Shown piece by piece: positions 34,660 through 47,000 of a stretch of DNA of 64,000 nt (the stretch's first letter is position 1; each line of letters begins with the position of its first letter). The translations under genes and the position numbers were made by a program. The DNA is from Sarcocystis neurona. Lineage: Eukaryota; Apicomplexa; Conoidasida; Eucoccidiorida; Sarcocystidae. Where the stretch lies: contig KL647319.1 in the NCBI GenBank assembly GCA_000727475.1, positions 108,902-172,901 of the forward strand, read 5' to 3'. Below the pieces are notes generated by a model that saw only the letters and a program-made list of their open reading frames with translations, was not told where the DNA came from and searched no databases.

Positions 34660-35190
34660 CAGGGCCATGAACAGCCCCCTCCGGTGTACGTGCACTTCAC
34701 TCAAGTGTATGTACACCTCACTTAGGTGTATGCACACCCCACTCGTGTATGTACACCCCGCTCGGGTGTATGTACACCCCGCTCGGGTGTATGCACACCC
34801 CGCTCGGGTGTATGCACACCCCGCTCGGGTGTATGCACACCCCGCTCGGGTGTATGTACACCTCACTCAGGCGTACGTACACCTCACTCAGGCGTACGTA
34901 CACCCCGCTCGGGTGTATGTACACCTCACTCAGGTGTATGTGCACCCCACGCAGGTGTATGTGCACACCACTCAGGTGTATGTGCACCCCGCTCGGGTGT
35001 ATGTACACCCCGCTCGGGTGTATGTACACCTCACTCAGGCGTACGTACACCCCATTCAGGTGTATGTGCACCCCGCGCAGATGTGTGTACACCCCGCTCA
35101 GCTCTGTGTACACTCGGCTCAGGTCTGTGTATACCCCACTCAGGTGTATGTATACCCCGCTCAGGTGTATGTACACCCTATTCGGGCACA
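34660..35190. repeat. 21-bp palindrome-core satellite
   Basis: About 24 tandem units, mostly GGTGTATGTACACC or GGTGTATGCACACC followed by a C/G-rich linker (CCGCTC, TCACTCA). Variants GGCGTACGTACACC occur at about 34870, 34891 and 35038. Because 21 is a multiple of three, up to 244 codons stay open in several frames on both strands (VCTPRSG-, VYVHPAR-, YTPLGCM-type repeats). I read these as satellite translations. Decayed copies continue to about 35400. Confidence 0.95.
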
Positions 35191-35829
35191 CGTTACTTTT
35201 AATTAGAAGTCCACGTTCGAGTGTGCATTCTTCAGCGTCTTCAGATATTCAGGACGCCATAGCTGTCGTACACCGAAGAATCGCGTGTACTTGCATTCGA
35301 TTTTCCGGCGTGCATACACTCCACTTGAGTAGGTGCACACAGTCGAAGTTCTGGGGTGTATATACACTCGAGTGTGAGGGGAATACCCTTGTACACCGGA
35401 GAGCACCTGCTCGTGATGCGTTTGACTTCACAAGACGTACAGTTGTGCGTTTCCACTGCGTTCCGTACGCATACCTATCCTGAATAAGTGGCATTTGATC
35501 CTGGCACTTTCTGGTGTATGTAATCCTGATGTCGCGGAGAACACACACATTTCTTGTACAGGATAAATAATTTTCACGTATCCTCGGCTAGCGTAGAGAC
35601 AATCTCTGTTCTTTTCTGCTGTATCTACATTTGAATTTCAGGTGTGGGTTTGTTCTTTTCAAGTGGCTAATCCCCATGAACAAGGACGTGTTCACATCGT
35701 CCAGGCCGTTTCTCATGCATTCCAGATTACCGTACGTACCCCTCTCTATCCGTGAATAAGCAGGTTTCCATCCGTGTATGAATGTGACTGTATACCTTAC
35801 ATTTTTCACGCATAAACTGTTTTTTTCAG
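35191..35829. other. Intron sequence with decayed palindromes
   Basis: Scattered GTGTAYRTACAC-like remnants to about 35400, then plain sequence up to the acceptor tttttttcag ending at 35829. Confidence 0.5.
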
Positions 35830-36751
35830 GTTGCCTCTCGGATTTCTAGGAGCAGGGCTGCGATGCCTACGTGTAGGTGAACCGCGCCTTCCAACACCAG
35901 GACTGCGCGGACGTATGCTTTCTTTCGTGCGTGAAGATAGAGAACACGAAGAACGAGCAGCAGTGAAGCCGGCAGCTGCAGCAATGGCAGCAACCGCACG
36001 TGGTCTGCAGGTGCTGCTGTCCGTCGAAGAAAAAGACGAAGCAACAGCAGCAACAGCGGGAGCAGTCTGGAGCCAAGAAAACTCAGGAGAAAAGGGCGTC
36101 TCTGTAGCTGTTGAAACCGAGGATTTCCCAGAACGGAGCAGTGGCGCCAGTGAAGGAGAATTCTCATCCGCCAGCAGCACCATCAATGCCCACCACAGGA
36201 GTAACACTAGCTGCGGTGGTATTCTCGACAGAGGGGGGAGATACAGCAACAAGAAGAGCAGCGGAACACGCAGCAGTACCAGCAGTGGCAGCCGGAGGAG
36301 TAGTGCGAATACCAGCTGGCGAGACAGCAGCACTGGCAGCAAGGTCAGCAGCAGCAGCAGCGACAGCAGCAGCATCAGCGAATACAGCAGCGCGCGTCGG
36401 AACGCAGGCGTTGTAGGTGTGGTCGGTAGCAGACCGCGTCAAGCAGCAGCAACAGAGGAAGACGGAGGAGAGCAACGAAGAGGCAGAGTGAAGAAAGTTT
36501 CTCGCGAACATAGATGGCTGCTGATCCCGCGGCCGCCTCCTGCGGGATTGCATGCAGTCGTTGCTGCTCAGGTGATCGATTTTGGGAGTGCGCATTACGT
36601 GTGTCAGCCAGGGCTAGTAGCCACCTGGATTCAACAGGAGGAACAGAAGGAGGAGGGGGACAAGGAGCAAGCAGGAGGCGAAGCAGCAACAGTCGCAGAG
36701 GCGGAGGGGTACGTAGATGTTCAGCAGCTAGAGCTACGGGTGCTGCCGTGA
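35830..36751 (+). CDS. Ser/Ala-rich hypothetical protein, long exon
   Basis: Entering in the phase left by 34298, the exon reads LPLGFLGAGLRCLRVGEPRL, then PTPGLRGRMLSFVREDREHE. Ala/Glu-rich and Ser-rich tracts follow (SSSDSSSISEYSSAR), then a mixed region (VSREHRWLLIPRPPPAGLHA, VVAAQVIDFGSAHYVCQPGL) and an acidic end (YVDVQQLELRVLP) to TGA at 36751. The conserved-looking first 45 residues and the VIDFGSAHY piece are the best handles for a search. A GTAAGT donor lies 9 bp past the stop (36761) in another frame (FWECALRVSARASSHLDSTG...), whose phase fits the exon at 36995. An unfound frame change could therefore extend the gene. Confidence 0.5.
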
Positions 36752-36760
36752 GGAGTGTGT

Positions 36761-36994
36761 GTAAGTAGTGACAGCAGCAGCAGCAGCAGCACCGGGAAAA
36801 GCGGCAGCAGGAGCAGCAGGGTTGCTGGCCGAACAGTCCATACACCAGCAGCAACACTTGCGAGAGGGGAAACGGCAAAAGTGTCGTCGCAGCAGGAAGC
36901 AGCAACAGCAGGAGCAGCTGCAGCACGTCTGACGACCGGGTGATGCACCAGAGGACGCCAGCAACAGCAGGAGAAATTCGAAAATTGTTTTCAG
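36761..36994. other. Probable intron with CAG tract
   Basis: Starts with GTAAGT and ends with attgttttcag. Contains a short CAG/GCA tract. Confidence 0.35.
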
Positions 36995-37125
36995 GTGTAC
37001 ACGCAGACGAACAGACGACCGTTCTCCTCACCGTTGCAAAAACGGGTGCAGATTCGTATGTACCCACGACACGCAGAGGCGCGTTCATGCATCTCTCCTC
37101 AAACCACGCCATACTTACACCTGTG

Positions 37126-37126
<1 letters not shown>
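36995..37126 (+). CDS. Terminal exon, hypothetical protein
   Basis: After the acceptor attgttttcag (ending 36994) the frame reads VHADEQTTVLLTVAKTGADS, then YVPTTRRGAFMHLSSNHAIL and TPV, to TGA at 37126. The sequence is repeat-free and protein-like. It needs a phase-1 donor, which the GTAAGT at 36761 provides in the frame open from 36514. It is probably the true end of the gene whose earlier exons are at 34.0-36.75 kb, but the internal join is unresolved. Confidence 0.45.
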
Positions 37127-37127
<1 letters not shown>

Positions 37128-37166
<39 letters not shown>

Positions 37167-37780
37167 GTGCATGCACAGATATATAGTTATATATATGTGT
37201 ATGTACGAAAACAGAGAAATAGGTGGGCACACGGGATTCGCAAATGTATTTAGGTACAGAGAGCTAATTCAACGTTTCTATTCGTGCGTGGGTATACACT
37301 ACATATACGTGCGAATATATATGTCTGTGCAGGTCCAGACAAATATATGTATGAAGACAGAGGGGCACACGAATACGCACAAGTCTATCGTTGGGTATAC
37401 AGAGATAGAATTCAACACTGGTGGCCGTGTGTGTGGGAAATTCCATGTGGACAAAAATTTCATGTTTTCAACAATATAACAAAGAAGTGATTGGATATAC
37501 ACATAAATGGAGATGGGGGAACGTATTTGTGTATGTGTATATATATTTTCAAACACATATACGTACGCAAATGAATATATAGAGACAGAGGTAGATAAAT
37601 CAAGATACAAGGTGTCTGGTGGGTGTGTATAAATGTGGATGGGCACGAGCGGTTGCAGTGCAGAAGGTTTGTACGTGTTGTTGACAAATATTTGAAAGTC
37701 CTTTAAACAGCACTCCTTTTTTGTGTGAGCGAACTCACAGAAACGCGTGGGGAGGAAAAAATTTTTTTTTCCGGCTACAG
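37128..37780. repeat. TATA run and mixed sequence
   Basis: (TA)n at 37129-37165, then mixed A/T-rich sequence with short frames on both strands and no supported exon. Confidence 0.5.
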
Positions 37781-37835
37781 GACACACCCGCGCAGCGACA
37801 GGAGATCTGCTTCGGCTGTCTTGCGTGGAAGAAAC
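37781..37835 (+). CDS. Exon of plus-strand hypothetical gene
   Basis: A strong acceptor (ttttttttccggctacag) ends at 37780. The exon reads DTPAQRQEICFGCLAWKK plus one base to a GTAAAC donor at 37836. The phase joins to 37869 across a 33-bp intron. Upstream exons are unknown. Confidence 0.45.
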
Positions 37836-37868
37836 GTAAACCTTCGTACATCTACTGTTTTTCTTCAG

Positions 37869-38008
37869 TAGATGCAGAAGGGACTCTCTACTGTCATTCG
37901 TCACTGCTGCATGTGCGCCACGCACTCGTCACCTTCGCCTTTTCCTCTCTCATGGCTATTATCTATGTCTCGGAAAAACTGTCGAAGTATTGCTGCAGCC
38001 ACGCGTGA
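37869..38008 (+). CDS. Terminal exon with hydrophobic segment
   Basis: The acceptor tactgtttttc ttcag ends at 37868. Continuing from the previous exon the frame reads DAEGTLYCHSSLLHVRHALV, TFAFSSLMAIIYVSEKLSKY and CCSHA, to TGA at 38008. A moderately hydrophobic stretch (ALVTFAFSSLMAIIYV) may be a buried or membrane helix. No family is recognised. The other two plus frames and the minus strand are also open for part of this range. Confidence 0.45.
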
Positions 38009-38159
38009 AGCTTCACTTCTTCCCTTTTCTGACACTGCGTCCGACGCGAAATCCACACACTTTTGCGTACGTGTGAATAAAAATGGACTCTCAGATAAAC
38101 GTTCATATACATATACAGAGAGAGAGCTAGAAACGAAGAGAGAGAGGCAGAAAGACACC

Positions 38160-38345
38160 CGCATGTATATATATATATGTATCTATGCCATATATATATA
38201 TGAGTCGACATATGTACGGATATATAAATAGTGATATAAGTATATCTACTCATAGATAGATGGATATGTATGTATACGTATACATATAAATATATGTATA
38301 AGATAGATAGATAGATATGTATATATATATATATATGCGTGCATG
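38160..38345. repeat. TATA/GATA microsatellite
   Basis: TATA, TATG and GATAGATA runs. Confidence 0.9.
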
Positions 38346-40796
38346 GATACACCATGCCTGTCTTTATCAGTTCGCTTGGGTGGCGTCACGGTTCGAAACG
38401 CCGAGCCACCGGGTCTTTTCTGAGGCTTTCTTTCATTTTTTCTGACGAAGAAAAAAACCGCGGAAGCAAAGAGACACGCGTAATCTTCGAGCTTCCCCCT
38501 GCGTTCTTCAGATGATACACTGTATGCTCCCACTCTCCTACTAACGGGCAGAGAACCTTAACGAGTTTCCACCCGATGTCCCTGAGGAGCAGAGGCGCCT
38601 GTGTGCACGTGAAAAAGATCATCCCGCTAAAGTTCTCTCTTCGTCAATACGTGGCGGCAGACACGTACACTTCCTGTGTTGAAGGCGTACGCCTCCGTAC
38701 ATTCCCCACAGGAACACTTCAATTTAGACACACGCACCTGTCTACTACTAAATTTATACCCACGCCACCCCTGCATCCTGGGAGGATGCAAAAACAAGCA
38801 TAAGTCGATCCACCTGGCTTCACTTGCACACAGGTATACTCGAAAGCGACACAATTCTGTTCTTGAATGTTATACTCGTTACACACACACGCGTAAGTAC
38901 AGAACATCGCGGGACGGACGCGCATACGTGAAAATGCGTATTTCTCTTCTTCGTCACCGTTACACAATATTACGGCTATACACCAGTGCTTGTACAGGCA
39001 TCTCGCATGCACACACGTGTGTCCTTTTCTTCTTGACTCTCGTGGCGCTGCACGCGCGGCGCATGCCGTCCCTGCAGGAGAGATGCGAGACGACGTACGT
39101 GGGCGTCGACCGGTGTAGATATACCGTAGCAGCAGCAGCGCCTCTTGTCGCACGAACGTGCAGATGAAACAATGCAAGAGCGGTGATCCCCCTGCGACTC
39201 TTCGCAGCCACAGCCGCCCAGAAGCAGCGGCAGGCCTGTGGGCCCACGCTGCTGCATGCGATTTTTCTACAGTGGCACGTGCAAACACACGCGAGAGAGG
39301 CCCGCGCAGCACAGATGCATATGCACGTGCATGTAGGCATTCGCCGTCGCATGCGGGCATGCGGAATCTCTCCACGCAGGCAAGCTACCAGCTACGTATG
39401 CGTGCGCGCATGCATGCGCATGTCTCTGTGCAACTCAGTTCTCTGCGCGCGCGCCTGCCGATGCGGACTCTCTGAGAACGCGTCAAAATAGAGAGGTTTC
39501 TACGCGTGGAGAATGTTGAAAGCATGTGCGTTTCTCTTCTCGATAAAAGGAGCGACGCTCAAAAGAAAAGCCAGTTCACCCAGCATTTATACGTAAAGTG
39601 CATATTTGCTCCTCCTTTTGACAGGAAGAATTAGTGTCAGACTTTTTTCCGACCGCACACATATTCAGAGGGAGAAAGCGAGACGCTGGAGAAAAACTGC
39701 ATGCATGCAGCCAGAGCTGCGTGGAACTTCTTTCAAAGTGAACGTGTTCGAACGACGTTCTTCTCGGGAAGTTTCTCTGCGGCGCTGTTCTTCATGTTGA
39801 AACTGACAAGCACATGGCCACGAACTTCTACGTAATGCTACACAGATGACACCAGCAAGCATACACACGCGTGCTTGTTGAGCGCATGCATACGCCAATA
39901 TGTAGACAAACACGTAGGGGGATATTGACGTAGTCTGTTTGACACTTCCACAAATACATGCCCATATGAAAACATATATACGTAGTTCTGTGACTGACAG
40001 TAATAGGCATGCACTACACTGCTGCACACAAGCAGACACACAGACACATACACACAAACCCACACCCACATACAGGCACGTGCGAGGTGGACACCAGGAG
40101 AGAAATGCGAAGAAAATTGAAATACTTCTGCTCCTTCGCAGCGTCGGGCTGAATTTAATGAGCGAACAGCAGCACCCGAAGAAGACCCCTCTCTCACGTT
40201 GCTGCTGCTAGACGTCAATCAAAATTGGGAACTGTACGGCTTCCATCAAATCTACACGAATAAACTTGACCATACACCCGCAGGAGGTAGTTCGCCCTCA
40301 TCTTTTCACTCAAAGGCGTCTGCTCTGCTGCTGGTCCGACTCCTGCAGCGGCTGCTGCCGCCAGTCGGGCTGCTCACACGCTGCGACCGGAAGGCTGCTG
40401 CTGCTCCTGTTCTTCCCAGCAGAAACGACTGCTGCTGCCGCTCTGGCACGTTCTCTGGCGCTGTTGCCACCGGTGCTGCTGCTGCTCCGACTGCAACGCG
40501 TGCTGCTGTGTTCACGCGCAGGAGGGGCCCACCCGCCTCGTACTGCTGCTGCTGCTGAACGCCTGTTCCTTTCAACAGTCACTGCTGCTTCATTTCCCTC
40601 TGCAAACACACGCGGCAAACATTGCTGCTGTTGCTGCTGCTGTCTCGACCAGTGGTGGCGCCAATGTTGTTGCTGCAGCTACCTCCTCCTGTAGCTCGCA
40701 CTGCTGCTGCTGCTGTTGTTGGGCGCGAGCTCCGCTGATGCTGCCGCGACGGCTGTTCAACGAATAGCTGCTGATGTCGCTGCTCTCCGCACTATG
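38346..40796. other. Repeat-poor, no gene confirmed
   Basis: The minus strand is open for 218 codons (39375-38719) and the plus strand for 163 (38676-39167). Both have mixed composition (minus: PLSRVFARATVEKSHAAAWA; plus: HFNLDTRTCLLLNLYPRHPC) and neither has clear splice borders. 39240-39480 is rich in GCATGC/GCGCGC. A CTG tract at 40310-40720 borders the methyltransferase end. It may hold that gene's 3' UTR. Confidence 0.35.
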
Positions 40797-41037
40797 TCAA
40801 CTACTACTCAACTTGCTGCTGCTGCTATTGCAGCTGTTGCTGCTCGTATTGCAGCTGTTACTGGTGCTGCTGTTGCAGCACTTGCTGCAGCTGTTGCTGC
40901 TGCAGCACTTGCAGCTGCTGCTGCTGCTGTTGCTGCTGCATAGCGTACCGGATATCGGCTTTCGAAATTTGGCCTGTACCCAGATGCGCTGCATCCTTGC
41001 CTTTGTCTTCCTATTTGTAAACTCGCGTAGGCAATAT
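40797..41037 (-). CDS. Methyltransferase terminal exon
   Basis: The acceptor gctgctgctcctccag ends just before 41037. It reads YCLREFTNRKTKARMQRIWV, then QAKFRKPISGTLC, and a Ser/Cys/Asn tail to TGA. The VWIQCKF-type end of METTL2/6/8 is matched by RIWVQAKF. The family normally stops near here, so the repeat-derived tail is an extension. Confidence 0.88.
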
Positions 41038-44000
41038 CTGGAGGAGCAGCAGCAGCACATGCAAATGGGAAGCGACGCAAAACAGCAGATTCAGCGCAGC
41101 AGCCCCCGCCGCGACCAACGCGCAGAAACAGGGGAAACAGCACTGCGGGGCGAACAGCACAGCGCTTGGACCAACACGGAAGCAGCAGCAGCAAAGTTCA
41201 CGGCAACAGCAGCAGCGTTCACAGCATCAGCAGCAGCAGCAGTGTCCACACCAGCAGCGGCAGCAGTGTCCACAGCAGCAGCAGCAGCACTGTCCACAAC
41301 AGCAGCGGCAGCAAAGTCCACAGCAGCAGCAGCAGCCCTGTCCACACCAGCAGCTGCAGCAGCACTGTCCACAACAGGAGCAGCAGCAGCACTGTCCACA
41401 GCAGCGGCAGAAGCTTAGACAGCAGCTGCAAAAGAGGCCAGAGCAACAGGCGCCCGACGCGATCGACGGGCAGCAGCAGAATTCTGTTGGAGTTTGACAG
41501 CTTGGCAGCAGTTTGAAAGTCTTTCATCGCGCAGTAGCAGCAGCAGCAGACCCGCACCGCGCAGCCCCAGGAGCTCTTTCAGAAAGGGCGCTGTAGCGCC
41601 ATTTCTTGACAGAGACGATACAGGATTTACACGTTATGCACTCGTGCATGCACAAATATATATATACATATGTATGTGTATATGTACGTATGTGTGTACG
41701 TATATATATATATATGCGCATATATACCTATATACATATATATACATATAAATGTAGGGGTACGCAGACAACGAATACGACGATATGCGGAAAAACAGAG
41801 GGAGGACGTCGAGGACCGGAAAGACAGAGAAGGCGAGAAAAAGAGAGAAAGGCAGCCCGAAAGACACAGAGACAGAAATGGACAGATCGAGAGACACAGA
41901 GACGGAGACAGATAGGGGCACGGATACTTCACGGGAGACAAAACGAAAGAAAGCAACAGCAATACAGACACAGAAGCTCTCAAGAGGTTGCGCCAGGGAA
42001 AAGGCGCTTCATCGACGTACATATATAGGGAGAAAAAGTTTCATTGATAGATCGGCAGGAAGACGGACGTCGAAACGGAGGAAGACTGCAGAACAGCGAG
42101 AAACTGCCTTCGAACTTGAAGAGGGGCCGGCACGTCGGCGAGGACTGAAGCACGCACACACGTATACACATATACATGCATGCATGCAGAGACAACGGAA
42201 GACGCCACACGAAAATACGGATATACACTCACATACACGTAAACAAATTCATGGGTCGTCAACCGGAAATCTAACACACGTATATATACGCAGAGAAACA
42301 CACACAGATACATATATGCGTATATGTAGATAGATGCATATCGGTATCAATAGATATAGATGAACAGATATAGATATAAACAGATAGATAGGTAGATATA
42401 CTTACGTAGAAACAGATAGGTAGATAGATACAGGTGGATAGATGAACATTGACAGATATAGATATACACAGATAGATAGGTAGATATACTTACGTAGAAA
42501 CAGATAGGTAGATAGATACAGGTGGATACATATAGATAGGTTAATATAGGGAGGTAGATATAGATAAACATATAGACACAGAAAAAGGGGAAGATAGGTG
42601 AGGCGATTCAGAGTGCGATAGAAATTGACAGATAAATAGGTAAATACGGATAGATAACAGAGACAGATAAAGATAGACGGACAGAAACGTGTAGATAGAT
42701 GTAGGTAGATATAGAGGGATATAAATAAATCTTCTTCGTCTTCTGCTTGGTTAAATCTCCGTCTAACAGACACGCACAGACATACACAGAAATAGAGGAC
42801 GACACAGCAGCAAAGAAGAGGTCCTTCTGCTAGACGCATCGCTCATATACATTATATATATGCATGTGTAGATAGACGGATATAGATAGATGCTTTGGAC
42901 AGGGGGAAAGGGGAAGGATGAAGAACAGAAGTTCAAAACCCGGAAAAAGAGAAAAAAAAGAAGTGCCGCTTCCTACTGATTCTCCACTTCTTCGAGACCC
43001 GCACGGGTGCAAAAGAGGTCTCGCAGCTCCTCTGCAAAACAGCAACAGGCACCCCACCAACCTCCTCCCATCCACACACAAATATACTTCCATATGCGCA
43101 TATATACATACAAATACACTATATAAATAAGGAGAAGCTTTATCTTCATACATATATATATGTGCAGTATGTACGTTATAAGACGCTTTACATTCATACA
43201 TCTATATACACATATGCGTGTGTACGTGTGTACGTACAGATGGGTACGTGTATATATATATATATGTACATTATATACGTAACAAGACGCTTTATCATAT
43301 ACATATCCATGTATATATATATATGGACGTACGCTATATACGTTATAAGACGCTTTATACTCATATATATATATATACACGTGTACATTATATACGTAAT
43401 AAGACGCTCTATATTGATATACATATATATATATATATTACAAACAAGATAAAACACGTTAGGACCAAATACATATACATCTATTCTTACACAGAAATAT
43501 ATATATATATGATAGGGACGTTGTATTGATATATATACGTACGTAAGTCTGTTCATATCCCTCTGTCTCTTCCCGTCTGTCTCTTCATACATATATTTGT
43601 ATATGCAGAGAATAGATAGATAGAGGTACACTTTATATATAGACACATACATATCAAATTCGAAAGTGACAAATTTGTAGTCATTTACACGATCACACAA
43701 ATAGAGCGACTGATGAAAGTCCTAACCAGCCCCCGTCTTACATACTCCTCACTAACTCATATATATATTAGCCAGAAAGGATGTGATAAACTGCAGAGAA
43801 TACATATATTTATACACGTAAGGGAGAGCTACATTTTGTCATACAACGCATAATACTTATATGTATATATACATATATTAGTAGCTACGTACATGAAGAC
43901 CTGGACAAGCCAAGTACATACATATAAATATATATATATGTTAAGTCGGTCTGTAGATATATATGTGAGAAGAGCCCACGAGTCCCTTCGTCGTATAAAT

Positions 44001-47000
44001 ATATGAGATCTGCCTTCAAACTCACGCACATATATACACACATACATACATATATATATACATATGACGTGTATAGCCATACACCTGTATATTGATGTAT
44101 ATATATATATGACGTGTATAGCCATACACCTGTACATTCATGTATATATATATATGACGTGTATAGCCATACACCTGTACATTCATGTATATATATATAT
44201 ATATATGACGTGTATAGCCATACACCTGTATATTGATGTATATACATATCGAAAAACACACTTCTATCTATCAGAAAATTTGCGCGTGCAGACAGACGGA
44301 TGAAGAAACGTATATATATACACAAAAAGATGCACACACACACACATATGAAGATGAACACATCAACCACATCTATCTATCTATATATATATATACAGAA
44401 AGATAACGACTTAGATAGCACGTACATATATGTATATATATAAGTTAAATAGGAAGTGTGGGTGATCGTGTGTCTCACGCAGAGTTGTACCTGTTCCACC
44501 AAATTATTCTCCACGACGTTACTACATTTCTTATTCTAGACTCTTCACAGTAACGAAGATACTTCGTACACAAATGTACATATATATAAATACACATGTC
44601 TGCACGATTTACATTTATATATACATATATTCATCCATAAGATAAAAGAGGCCATACAATATATACATACACACGTGTATATACATATATATATACACGT
44701 ATGTCCGCAGGATTTATATATATATGCATATATTTATCCATAAGATAAAAGAGACCCATATGATATATACATACACACGTATACATATATATACCTACAA
44801 CAGCTATATGCATACACCCGTATAATGTTAATATACACATATATATATATATATATACACGCGTAAAACTCCTATACATACACGTATGTGTGTACTACAC
44901 ATATACATATACATATATATACATATATATATATATATATACGTATATTTACATGACACAGGCTTACATATATACATATATATATATGCATATGCACAAG
45001 AGATGTATATACGTATAACCGAATTATGATATATATATATATATATGTATAGAGAAAACAGGTATCACTTTCTCTCTCTCTGTGTCTGTTCTTTTTTTCC
45101 GTCTGTCTTTGTTTTTGTGTGTGTCTGCGTATGTGTTGCAGATGACTGAAAGAGATCTGCACACAAAGAAGCTCTCGCCTCAAGTTTCTGCTTTCTCCCC
45201 TTATATAGACAAATATATATACGTATACCTACATTTATACATATTTGTGTGCACACATACTTGTGCCTACATATATATATAGGGCTGTCTGACATCGTAA
45301 CAAATAGAAAAGAGTGTGTGCACACTTGAGAGAGAGAGCGTCAGAGGAAAACGAATTTAGTAGAAGTCGGAGAAACGATCGAACGGATGAGAAAGAAGAA
45401 ATGCAGCGGAAGAGAAAATAAGCAAAAACTCACCGGTCAAAAAGAAATGCGACAATGTGCCGTCGTAGCGCACGTACGTATCTGCTCCAACCTTCTTGCC
45501 GCTCCCACTGCTGTTGCTGCTGTTGCTGCTGCTGGTATCGCTGCTGCTGGTATCGCTGCTGCTGTTGTTGCCATTGCTGCTGCTGTTGTTGCCATTTCTG
45601 CTGCTGTTGTTGCCATTTCTGCTGCTGGTGTTGGTATTGTTGCTGCTGCTGTTGACATTGGTGCTGCTGCTGTTGCCATTGCTGCTGCTGCTGCTGTTGA
45701 CATTGGTGCTGCTGCTGCTGTCGCTGGTGCTGCTGCTGCTGTCCTTGGGGAGACTTTCTTTCTTTTTCCCTCTGGCGAAGCGGAGCTGTGTGTAGTCAAA
45801 GCGCGCGTAATCGCGCAGCAGCAGCAGGCCCCCCTGCTGCAGCAGCTTCGCGCACCGGGAAGCAACGGCTGCATGCATGCGCGGGGGGACGGCCGACAGG
45901 ACGAAGAGTAGCAGCACAAAGTCCGCTGCGTTTTCTTCACAGATCGAAGGAGGGACACACTCCTGCGAAAGTCAGAGAGAGCAAACCAAAAAAGACGAGA
46001 AGCGGTGGGGAGAAAAAGAAGAAGACGGGCAGGGAAAAGGAAGAAAAAACAGAAAAGATCGACACAAGGGTAGGTTCTGCATGAGATAAAGAGCGGGTAA
46101 CCCGCCAACGGCAGGACGGGAAGGAGAACAACACCAACGTAAGGAAAAAGAGAGAAATGAAGAAAATAGAGACAGAAAGGACGCGAGAAATATGCAGGAG
46201 AACCGGGAAGCGAAGGAACTGTCATCCTGCAACTCGCTGCATGCAAGGAAGCAGCAACGTGACCACCACAGACAATATAGAAAACAGCAAATACTCATGA
46301 AATATCGCATGCAAACTTACAAGAAAAACAAGCAACTCAGATTTCTTCTATCCATTTCTTCCCCTCCATATATATATATATATTTATGTGTATGTGTGTC
46401 CCTTTCTCTCTTCATATCCATATATATATATATATATATGTATACATGTGTAGATATTTCTCTTCCTCTCCTCATATAGGCATATCTACATATATATATA
46501 TATGTATATATATGTATATATAGAGACACACACACACACATACATTTCTCTTTCTCTTGTCATACACGTATATATTTATTCTGTTTCTCCGCTAGGATCA
46601 ATGTAGAAACTTCTCTTTGTGAGCTCTTCACGTATATGTTTGTACGACCGCGCGCTCCCCCGTAGAAGCCAAGAAATGCCGATTCTCTAGCAAAAGAGAC
46701 GGTCGAAGAACCCGTCCCCGTCCATACGCAGCAGTATTACCGTACCTCTCTATACCTGTCACACATATTCATATATACATAGGAATATATACAAATACAC
46801 ACACCTATGAATAAACGTAAACTTACATATACACATTCGATCCAATAGATACGTATGTGTAGGCGGGTGCTTCTATACGTATAAATACAGATATATGGAC
46901 ACCGACAGGTGTACACGCGTACATACACACAGAGACAGCAGTAAAAACAATACATACATATATGTGTACATGTGTGGGGAGATATACACGAAACGGAAAT

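Noticed and set aside
34646..35483. Pro/Val/His repeat proteins at the 21-bp satellite
   Set aside because: Both strands are open only because the unit is a multiple of three; there are no splice-bounded or unique ends.
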